64,000 nt of DNA from positions 33,406,864 to 33,470,863 of the forward strand of contig NC_056762.1 in assembly GCF_018687715.1 (NCBI RefSeq), given 5' to 3'. Source of the stretch: Carya illinoinensis. Its lineage: Eukaryota > Streptophyta > Magnoliopsida > Fagales > Juglandaceae. The first letter of the stretch is position 1. The number at the start of each line of letters is the position of its first letter. The translations under genes were made by a program, and so were the position numbers. The notes beneath the pieces were generated by a model. That model saw nothing but the letters and a program-made list of their open reading frames with translations, ran no database searches and was not told the DNA's origin. Below are positions 54,561 through 64,000 of this stretch, piece by piece.

Positions 54561-57019
54561 TGGGGTTGGGTTGGGCTATCATTTTACTTGATATTAGTAG
54601 TGTTCAGCAAGAACTTGGCTCGTTTAGAACCTAGGCCCTGTAATGTTAGTAATGGCCTGCATGGTTGTTCCAAACAAGGAGTGGCTAACACAAAAGTCTT
54701 GACAGTTTATACGCATGGTTCTTGCTTATTTTTCCAACCTGGCTTGAAATATGTGGGCTGGACTTTCACATACGCATATACAATTACATTATATAATTTT
54801 CAAGTTATACTCTTAGTTTTTCACGTCATCCATTAATATGTTAATTAATCATAAATTCAAATAGATTAAAAGTCATAAAATTTTAACAATCACTATTAAA
54901 AAAATAATTTTGTCATATAGATATCAGACTTAATTACCTACTTTTTCTAAAGAAAGTATACGAGACTTGCACATCTTAAAAGTACAAATATCATTTACCA
55001 TATATATAATACCCATTGGAAATCTTTCAGTAGAGACTAATTAATGACTAAGTGACATTCTTAATTTCTCGATCATATGCATGTGTTGATTAGGGCATTG
55101 GCACCATATTCTCTTAACCAAAGTCAAGCCATGTTAGATCGCTATCAAAATTCAGCTTTAGTTAAGTCTTAGAGTATAGGCAACCTCTTGATTATTGAAT
55201 ATTGAAGCTTTTGGTGTTCAACTATCTAGAAGCCCACTTGCTTTTCGGAACATTAGAACTAATTATAGTTAATTAGCTTTGATCGATCGAGCACAACATG
55301 ATGACATACATCATGAGGATGATTGATACATGTCACAATTATTCATTTGGCGCTAGTTTATAACTATTTCCATTACTTTCTGAATTAATATTCGACCATG
55401 CATGCATGCCTCCAACGAACAACCGACTTAATTCTATGCCGGTGATCTCCTCCAAAAAACAAAAAGTGAAACAAGGCAAAAGAAAAGAAAAACGATGACA
55501 ATATTGTACATCTTAACACGCACACACATATAACCAGTGTCATGACACTAACCTGCACCAAACCCTATTATTATTCAACATCGGCTGACATTTCAAATCA
55601 CCATTTTATTAATAATTTTATTCTCTTTATCATTTATATTGTGGTGGCGGCCATATATGGGGAATTATGTAACAGTGATTAACGTCAAGCTTTTTAGAAT
55701 TTTTGTTTTTATTTTTTTAATTGCTACATGGTGATCTCGTGTAATTATAACATGATCGATATATATATATATATATGCTAGCTTCATGCATATGATCTGT
55801 TTAATATTATGTTAAAAATTATTAATTATTTTAAAGTTTAAGTTATTTTGAAAAATTCATGATAAATTTAGTAATTTAACCCTTAACATGAGATTAGATT
55901 ATTATTAATAATCGCATCAAAATTAATAATTTGAAGAAAAGAATGGAATTAAGCAGCCCATGAGCCTAATTGAAAGGATTCTATGAATTCTCCGCATGAT
56001 TTTAATAAATAGTTTATTATTGGTGTTGTTGATGCATAATCAATTAATTAATGCACGAGAAAATTATTTTCCATCTTCAACATGTGCCAGCTAAAAGCAC
56101 CTAAAAACTGTCGAGAAAAAACAATTTGATTCTTATGGCTCATCAGTATGATGGACGTCCGAATCTTTCTTCAGGAAAGCAGATTAGAAAATGGTAGGGA
56201 AAAGGTGGATATATGTGTATATAGGGCCATATATGGTCGCTGCAAATTAAGGCAATAACTTTATAAATTAGTCGTATGGAAAAAATTAAATTTAGGTGGC
56301 ACTGAAAAAGATAAATATTCCAAATGAACTGTACTAGACAAGTCGCTAAAGAGATATTTAGTATCTTTTTGACCTATGTAAAATAGATTTGCACGACATT
56401 CGATCAATTTCTAGAATAATTTTGAAAAAATAGTAATAATGCATGCGACTATTGCAATCGAGCTGCAGGGGATTTTTCCATAAAATATTAGGAGAAATAT
56501 ATAGGTCGATCAGAATCATGCCTAGTTAATTCCATGCATGCATATGGTCATGTACGTTTGTCCTAATAAGTTGGTTTGGCACTGTCAACTTGTCAAGGAG
56601 ACATCATTCTTATATTCCGCACCAACCATTGAAGTTTGCATATATAGTGGCACAAGGAAACGAAATCTCATGATATTGGCCAATTAAAAAAAAAAAAAGG
56701 TTTGAATTCGATGACTTATCTCTCCTGGCTAAACCTCAGTCTGAAGGCACTTACGTATCCCTGTCCTTAAAATTGAAAAAAATGTACCCATGACCAAGTT
56801 TGGTTGATCTAAAATTGCTTCAACGGATTGATCAAATGATCTTCCAGAGTTAATTTGGTACGTATAACTTAAAATAGCAGACAAATAGATATATAGAATG
56901 TACCTATTTCTATCAATTTAAAATTTTAAAATAAGTCGTGATTTCACAGTCTAAAAGAGTCGACACTGATTTAGTTCTTCTTTCATGCCCATTTATTTCT
57001 TCCCCAAGTGATATAAATA

Positions 57020-57059
<40 letters not shown>

Positions 57060-57120
57060 GCTTTTAGTGTAAATACCTAGCTAGCCTCTAATCTGTTAAA
57101 TATGTCCTCATCTTGATCGA
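54561..57120. other. AT-rich intergenic DNA
   Basis: No gene recognised. A further weak member of the AT-rich MITE family may lie at 54860-55005 (TATTAAAAAAATAATTTTGTC, then ACGAGACTTGCAC and ACAAATATCATTT). (TA)n runs at 55759-55776 and 57024-57056. The 82-codon frame at 54588-54836 is not gene-like. Confidence 0.5.
57024..57056. repeat. (TA)n microsatellite
   Basis: About 16 TA dinucleotides. Confidence 0.95.
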
Positions 57121-57125
57121 CCATG

Positions 57126-57975
57126 TGTGTGCAATTGTATATTTCCTACTTTGCAAACTACGTGTCACTCTCAATGATCCCGTACGACACAAACATTAGC
57201 ATACATATGTCACTAGCTAGTATGAATTCCTAGCTATTTAGTTATAAGCTAGAGTAACATCACATATATAGCAACAAACATGCTGACCCCATATATGAGA
57301 ACTTTTCATTTTCTAAACAACATTGTTTTCTTAATTCGGTTGGGGAAGAAAAAATAACGTCAACTTTTTCTCGATACGAAATGATCCCCTTTAGTTGATT
57401 TAGCTTGTCCGAGTTGATATTCGATCAAGACTACTAGTACTGAAGTGATGCCCCCCGGCCAAATGCTTTTTGTTAAAATATGTGCGCCAATATTTCTAAC
57501 TTCTTGATTAATTGATTCTCCTCGATCGTGATCTTGATCTAGCTAGCTATGTGGGTGACGAAAGAATTACATGAAAAATGACTTGTAAAATGGATAGATA
57601 CCTTGAATGCATGCCCTAGCTAGCTAGGCACAATTGCATATATATTTTCCTAATTTGCAAACTACGTGTCTCTCTCAAAGATCACGTATGACAGTACAAA
57701 TATAAACATATAGGCGACGCCCCTACCAATAGTACTAAGGATTCCATTCCTAGACAATCACAGTGCAACCAACATGTTGACCATAACCATTGTTCTTTCT
57801 TCTTCTTCTTTTTGTTTTTTTTTTTTTTTTTTTTTTTCGAATTTCTTAGGTTGGAGGGGAAATTTTTTTAACTTTTCTTGCCGGATAGGAAATCTCTTTA
57901 ATTAGTTGGATTTAGTACTTTGTCTGAACTGATATTCGATCAAGATTGAAGTGTATGCCCATATGCTTTTTATTT
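57126..57975. repeat. Diverged direct duplication, about 350 bp units, 500-bp spacing
   Basis: 57126-57475 and 57625-57975 share in order GCAATTGTATATTTCC / GCATATATATTTTCC, TTTGCAAACTACGTGTC, CTCTCAAWGATCMCGTA, AACATGYTGACC, TTAGTTGATTTAG-like, GATATTCGATCAAGA and TGCTTTTT. No protein is encoded. A T-rich run (57811-57838) is in the second copy only. Confidence 0.8.
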
Positions 57976-60900
57976 GTCTTTCTTGTGCACAATAGGGTAC
58001 AAGAAATTAGGGTACATTGAATCAAAATTTCCATGTTTTAATTAGCAGGTTGTAGTAGTGAATGAGCAGCCCCAGCAGCTAGCGACGTGCGCGCATGAGT
58101 TATCATCCCCCACGAACTAATTAATTAATTTGAAGACAATTAACTTAGAGGCAAAGGCCCATATATCTTTTGAGATCGATCGAGACCTGTTTGTTGCACC
58201 AACATTGGGGGCAAATTAAATTATTCGATCTCCTTTTATCAATATCTTTTCATGTGTATATATATATATATATATATATATTATAAGCGTCGACCCTACT
58301 GATTTCTAATCTTGATCTGAAATAACTCACGAACGTACAGATCCACCCTAATGACATCGTTATATACTTTACGGCAAAGCTGCGCGCTTTATCGAGATTC
58401 TCAAGCTGACATTAACCGACCATCGTTTGGAATAATATTGTATATAGCTGGCCGGGAAACTTCATCATGATGATAATTAATTAGTTGTTGCTAAATCATC
58501 TTTAATCAACTTTTTATTTCGTAATATGGGGCCTAATTAAAAGCCTTGCTGAATGGACAAATTATATATGCAGACCATAGCCTATACGACAAACACGTAA
58601 TCGATCGTTAATCATAAGGGTTATTAGGCCGGGACCGTACTACTCCCACAGAGAGAGTCCCCCAAAACATTCACCGAACGGTTAAAATTTTTTCATCTTT
58701 TTTTTTTTTTTAATTTATTAAATATTTAAAAAAACAAAAATCAGAAATTTAAGAAAACATATTTACTTAATTATTAAGTAAATAAAATAAAAATAAATAA
58801 AAACCCACAGTGACCATCATCGGTGACCACTGGGAGAAGTAATTCCCTATCAGGTCAACAAGCTAGACTGGCTCTCGGGACTCGAAAATGTAGCTTTTTT
58901 GGTGTAAATGATCTAGCTAGGTACGTAGGCTTCAAAGGTAATCAATTCGACTTAAATGAATTAGAAATAGTCAAGTAAATTAAGATGAGAAAACAATTTT
59001 CCAGCTGCAGGTACTAAGAAAAGTCATTGCATGCAGCTTTTAATGTCGATCGATCTGCACTACCAGATGCCACTTGGTGGCCACGTACGCATGATCAATC
59101 TTTTTCATTTTTTCGCAGCAAGTGCTCCTTGAAACCGATATTTCAGATGGATTTTTATTTTTATTTTTTAATTTTATTTGGATTTCCTGTAAAACCTCGT
59201 GATACCCCGTCACATTAGATCTAAAAGTTGTGGAATAAATAACTCCAATCTTCGACCTACATTCTTCCGTTAAAAGTACTAAAAGATGTCTAAAAAATAA
59301 AAACAAAATAAAGACAGACGACAAAACGTCAAAATCAAGAAAATTTAAGCACCCTTTTTTTAAAAACATGCATGATTTATACCCATTTTTCTGACAAATC
59401 CCTATCATGAACGTCCCAAGCCACAAGAATTCGTAATTCAAATTAATGATATATACGACCTAGCATATGTATAAAAGTAGTAATATTTCAAGGAAATATT
59501 GTAAATACACTACTTAAAACAAAAGTATAGAGATAATTTGTGGGAGCATGATTAATTAGTAGAGATCAACATAGACACATATATGATGTAATTCTTAAAA
59601 TTAATATTGTTAAGAAATATCAACAATTAAATCTAATTATTTCTCTACGTTTAAACTTTTGGATCAAGTTATAATTTTATATAGTATCAGCATAAAGATA
59701 TATCTGATTTCAAATCTTAATTCTTATCTTAATTAGTAGAAATGAAATCGTGTAATTGATTGTTTATGCTTGGTTTTTCTTTTATCTTTTACTAATAATG
59801 TGCATATACAATATCGGTAATTTCAACAAAATGAAATCTTGGTGAAACAGTACTATAACACGTGCGTGATTATATACATACATATACACATATTTATCTC
59901 ACACGTACTGCTCATACCAATCATTAAAAAATTTCTTCTATTTTATGGCTCATGTCCAATTAGCTTACTTTTCCTGGGCTTTTGTTAATTGCTGAAAGCT
60001 TCTTGATGATCCTTTACATGGATGGCGTCATTTCGAGCACTTCTTTCAATTAATCTCATATTATTTTTCTACACCCGATACTGGTTGAGCACTTGAATAT
60101 GTTGACTACTGCCTGTCGTCACCATGACATATATGCACTGAAGAGGTGAAACTTCTATTAGAGTCGACGGCCGCCTACATGCACGCACGCTTGCTTGCTT
60201 GGATATTGCTTTGGTAGCCTCTACGCATGCACTTCCTTTCTTTCTACGAGGACATTAATTTGTGAAGGAAAAAAGAGAGCTTGGACACAGGTTTTCAACT
60301 CTGATGGGACAACATGAGCAATTTATAATTACTTAGTACGTGTAGATAAGGTGATTTCTGCAATATTAATTAAGCTGTACGACATGGTGAATTCGGGTGC
60401 TCTTGATTGGAACTGAAAGTAATCATCTCACCTTTCCTGTAAAAAGAAAATCCTTATTTCCAAAAGTCATCGAACATGGCTAACGAATGGGTTAACCTTT
60501 TTTATTATTATTATTATTATTATTATATCTTTAAATACTTTTTTAAAATATTCATAATATCATTTAAAAATATTTCTTTAATAAGTAATTAAAGGAAAAA
60601 ATCATTACTACTATCAGCGACTTTTGTACGTGAAATAAGCACTACCCCAAAAAAAAAAAAAAAACAGTAGTCTCCACCACATTTATAGGGTTATGTGATA
60701 AAATGTGTACGTATATTTGCAATGCAGAAGGAGTGCTCGATCGACTTTCCGTAGAGTAGAGTGAGATACCACAAAAATCACGTGGACGTCTATATTGCCA
60801 TTCGGATGATTGTAGTACTACGTACTACGTAGAAATAAAAGAAACGGTACTTATCAAAAAGAAATAAAATCTGAAAGCAACAAAAGGAAAGAAAGTAAAA

Positions 60901-61013
60901 TAACAACGAAATTTGTCGTTTCCTCAGGGCCAAAGTCACTGGTTCTTCATTGATTGATTTTATATGTACTCAATGGGGTCCAAGAATATTATTCCTGTTT
61001 CCGCTCACCGGCT
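57976..61013. other. AT-rich intergenic DNA
   Basis: No gene recognised. Contains (TA)n at 58256-58281, (TTA)n at 60501-60526 and A/T-rich low complexity at 58690-58800. The 133-codon minus-strand frame at 59441-59040 has no known domain and ordinary composition for chance ORFs. Confidence 0.5.
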
Positions 61014-61205
61014 ACCTTCCGTTTGGATAACGAGGTAAAAATAAAAAAATAAAAAATAAATAAAATATTATTTTTTAATATTATTATAATTTGAAATTTT
61101 AAAATATCAAGTTTTTCATTACTTATTATATAAAAAAATTTAAAAAAATTATAATAATTAAATAAAATAAATTGAGATCACCCTTATATATATCCGAATT
61201 ACGCA
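61014..61205. mobile_element. Probable diverged PIF-type MITE
   Basis: TTCCGTTTGGATAACGAGG at the left and, inverted, TTCGGATATATATAAGGGTG at the right, around A/T-rich sequence with AATAAAATATTATT. The layout is that of the 61852-62061 element. Borders and duplication are unclear. Confidence 0.45.
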
Positions 61206-61851
61206 TTGTTATTGTCTTTACCCATTTCATCTTTCCAATTCTTCAAACTGATTATTATTTTATAGCCGGAAGGAAAGGGAGCAATGAATAAGAAAATAAA
61301 AGAAATTAAATATATAAATTATTTTCTTAATTAACTAATTATATGTAGAATAATCCATTAACATTAGATTATATATTCGATTAGGAAGTTTGTTCGTATA
61401 AGTACTTTTACTACTTGCAAATATTAGTACTTATCCAACATCTCAACACGCTAATATTGATTGTGGAATTATTTCTGATTAATTTTATACAAAAAATATT
61501 CAAACCTACGATTATTGGTTGTTGCGATTAATTTGTTTTTATAACCTGCATTCACATTACTAGTACGTATATCTTGGCATGTCAAAAAATATGGTGGACT
61601 TGCGAATAAAGTTTTTCTCTGTTTGAATATTACCGATCTCTTTGATTGAGATGTCCCATTCAAATGTTAAAATAAGCATTAATTGAATGAAAGAATCGAA
61701 TAAGAAAAATAATAAAAGACAATTTGAAAAAATAAACACATTCGATCACTTCTTAGAATTGATTGAAATTAACGTTCCAATTAATGTTGTCCATATAACC
61801 GTTGGATCAATTCTACCAAGAGATTCCAGTTGAATCGATGGACGAATATTA

Positions 61852-62061
61852 GGTGAGTTTTGGATAGTGAGATATATAAGATAAAATGGTTTTAGATGAA
61901 AGCTAAAAGTTGAATAAAATATTATTATAATATTATCATTATTTTGATATTTGAAAAAATTGAATTGTTTATTATATAATTTTGTATAAAAATTTCATAA
62001 AAAAATTACAATGATGAGGTGAGATGAGTTAAGATAATATATGTATCCAATCGGCATAGCC
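61852..62061. mobile_element. PIF/Harbinger-type MITE
   Basis: 210 bp flanked by TTA (61849-61851 and 62062-62064). Ends GGTGAGTTTTGGATAGTGAG and, inverted, GGCTATGCCGATTGGATACA. Interior has GTTGAATAAAATATTATTAT and GATGAGGTGAGATGAGTTAA, the reverse of the CATCTCATCTCA motif of 13686-14071, so it is the same family in opposite orientation. Confidence 0.87.
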
Positions 62062-62189
62062 TTAGTGATCAATTGGTGCATCGATGTTAAATGGTTTCAA
62101 CCAATAAGGAAAAAGTCTATCTAAAATCCCTATTTTCTAGGCTAAACTTAGATTTTTTTAGTAATGCCAGCTAGATATATTCATGGGAC

Positions 62190-62330
62190 GTTATATATAC
62201 AAGTATCTCGTACTTCTTTTAAAAAAGAAAATTAATTTTTTATATAATATTTATTCAATTTTTTTAAAATAGATATGTGACACCTGCTCATTTTATAATT
62301 ACAAATATTATTTTTCAAGATTGTTATCCC
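62190..62330. mobile_element. AT-rich MITE (TACAAATAT family)
   Basis: GTTATATATACAAGTATCTC, CTTTTAAAAAAGAAAATTAA, ATTTTATAATTACAAATATT: same layout as 19625-19825. Ends approximate. Confidence 0.5.
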
Positions 62331-62542
62331 ACAAAAAATTTTGGACCGCACGCTTTATCAGTAGTACTAGTGGAGGCGAAATTTTTGTCTCTAACGAACA
62401 CAACTCATGTTATAGTGCATGATTTGTTACAAGTGGGTAATGATCGATCCATTACGTGCTTACGAAAGGTGACCCCATAAATATAAATACATATAATATT
62501 TTGACACAGTATCTCGGCCTGGATTTAAATCTTTTTATATAA

Positions 62543-62722
62543 TATATATAATGCTACATATAAATTTAATTAAGATGTATAAGTTCACGCAGTTCTTTTA
62601 AAATAATGGGACATATCATTAAAAAAAAAAAAAGATTTTTTTTTTAAATTCTTTAGGATTAAATATTTAATAATAAAAAAGGATTTTTACGTAGGTCTAC
62701 ATCTTGCTACATTATATATAGA
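62543..62722. mobile_element. AT-rich MITE (TACAAATAT family) with short TIR
   Basis: Left TATATATAATGCTACATATA and, inverted right, CTATATATAATGTAGCAAGA form an imperfect TIR. Interior TCTTTTAAAATAATGGGAC, A-run, T-run. The clearest member for its ends. Confidence 0.6.
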
Positions 62723-63454
62723 CGTGTTACGCCAACAAGAGACTTTTTAACACCGGCATGACATATATCGTATTAATATTTAAGATTGCTTCTCATGCAT
62801 GCAAACTTAAACCTCGATCGATGGATCGTCTGCGTTCTAATTATAAGAAGCTGGAGGTATTGCTAGTCTGATGTGTCGTCACTTCTGATCAAATCCATCA
62901 CATTATATATTAATTTCTCCCGATTTGGAATTCAAATTTGTCGTCAGGATACACGTCATCTCTCATGAAAATTTTTAATTATTATTATTTGGGACTAATT
63001 GAACGGAGGTAGTTATTGGGCGATGATATATATATATATATATATGTAATGGAAATCACTCGATATTAAATAAAAAAGAAATAATAAAAAATGAATTTCA
63101 ACCACAACCAACTACAACAAGAATAAGTAATTTAGATGATAAGGAGATGAGATGTCGAGTGCAGGTTAGTAAGAAGTGGTTGTTCCATCAATTGTCGCCA
63201 AAAATCATGATTATTATTAGAATTTGGAGGAATGAGAGAGGTATAGGATCATGATTTGGGTTAAGACACAAGACCTCATAACGGAATATATATACATGAT
63301 GATGTGTAGTGCTTATGTGGTACCGTTACTTTGAATATGAATGGGAGGGAGAGAGAGAGAGAGAGAAGAAGAAGAAGAGAAATTATAATTGGGAGGTGAT
63401 CATGAGGTGGCTAAAGTCGGAGATCAAACTCCAAGGTAGAAGTTTGGTATACAA
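62723..63454. other. Intergenic, no gene seen
   Basis: Contains (TA)n at 63026-63045 and a GA/GAA-rich run at 63346-63380. No recognised coding region. Confidence 0.5.
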
Positions 63455-63640
63455 GATATATAATGCTACATATAGTTATAGAGTACGTAAGTATATTGCA
63501 ATCGTTTTAAAAAAGAATTAAATCTATTATTAAAAAATTAATTTTTTTTTATATGAGTCTTATATTTACTTATTTTTTTCAAAAATATTACACGATATTT
63601 ATGCAATCTATGACTACAAATATCATTTCTCATACAAAAT
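63455..63640. mobile_element. AT-rich MITE (TACAAATAT family)
   Basis: TATATAATGCTACATATAGT, TTTTAAAAAAGAATTAAATC, TTATTAAAAAATTAATTTTT, then GACTACAAATATCATTTCTC. Clear sister of 19625-19825. The remaining bases to 64000 show no feature. Confidence 0.65.
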
Positions 63641-64000
63641 AATAATCCAGCTTGTAAGTGATAATATCATGATCAGTGAGTGTTGGCCACATGGAGAATG
63701 CGATATATCCGAGTTGTACTGATTAAGGTAGTTAAATGTGGATTGACTAACATAGACAAAGTGATACACCTCACATGCTAGCTAGTGCACCTTTTGATCT
63801 TTTCTTGTTTTTATACAACGACGTTGGGTTAATGTGCCCGGCCCAGTCACTACTGATTAATATTAAATTGAATATATATTAATTTGAATAATGAGACTTG
63901 CACGCACTACTCCTTTTAATTATAAAGTACTCCTTTTATATATAGTTTTTAAATTCGAGTTAAAATAGATTTGATGGATTTTCAGCGTCACATAATTTAT

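Noticed and set aside
59040..59441. 133-codon minus-strand frame
   Set aside because: No known domain, no codon-like pattern and A/T-rich poly-Lys/Asn stretch; within chance expectation for AT-rich DNA of this length.
1..64000. tRNA and rRNA genes
   Set aside because: No cloverleaf or rRNA core sequence noticed; the tRNA-like strings are copia primer-binding sites.

Overview
This is plant nuclear DNA from a repeat-rich intergenic region of a woody eudicot. The signs are L1-type LINEs with a C-terminal RNase H, Ty1/copia elements primed by initiator-tRNA-Met-type sites, a CACTA element with PttA-like exons, many AT-rich miniature elements and one plant-specific gene. Several miniature elements (TIRs like GGYTTTGTTTGGATAG, bodies with repeated CATCTCATCTCA, TAA/TTA target duplications) resemble families I associate with Fagales, especially Juglandaceae (walnut, pecan). 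That placement is inference.

The only convincing host gene is an intronless PADRE/DUF4228 gene at 20448-21080 (+), with a possible N-myristoylation start. Its upstream flank (about 15.9-20.4 kb) is ordinary AT-rich intergenic DNA.

Layout: 1-2760 is the 3' part of a decayed Ty3/gypsy Tat-type element (integrase end, tandem repeats, antisense coiled-coil ORF). 4928-7534 is a likely solo LTR with target duplication CATAT/CATAC. 8298-14806 is a decayed Ty1/copia element (+) that hosts a second likely solo LTR (10767-12633, TSD CTACA) and a PIF/Harbinger-type MITE (13686-14071, TSD TAA). From 21245 to about 43343 runs a very large CACTA-like element starting about 165 bp after the stop codon of the host gene. 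It keeps a tnp2/DUF4216 remnant and spliced PttA exons. Inside it sits copia A (29679-42864, +), which itself contains copia B (30784-35683, -) with a MITE in one LTR, a 5'-truncated LINE (38067-40960, -) with a 15-bp target duplication, a hAT-type miniature element (41666-42228) and a Mutator-type miniature element (42650-42819). 43969-54364 is a near full-length LINE (+) whose RNase H domain is split by a 4.9-kb hAT element (48945-53867) with a perfect 8-bp duplication and a nearly intact transposase on the minus strand. 54.4-64 kb is intergenic with MITEs, simple repeats and a 0.5-kb diverged duplication.

I do not see a new cellular system. The value of the window is its resolvable insertion history: several filled/empty site pairs within LTRs and clean target duplications let most of the stack be ordered. 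All transposon genes shown carry stops, deletions or frameshifts and are treated as pseudogenes; the hAT transposase comes closest to intact, with two nonsense codons in one otherwise continuous frame.
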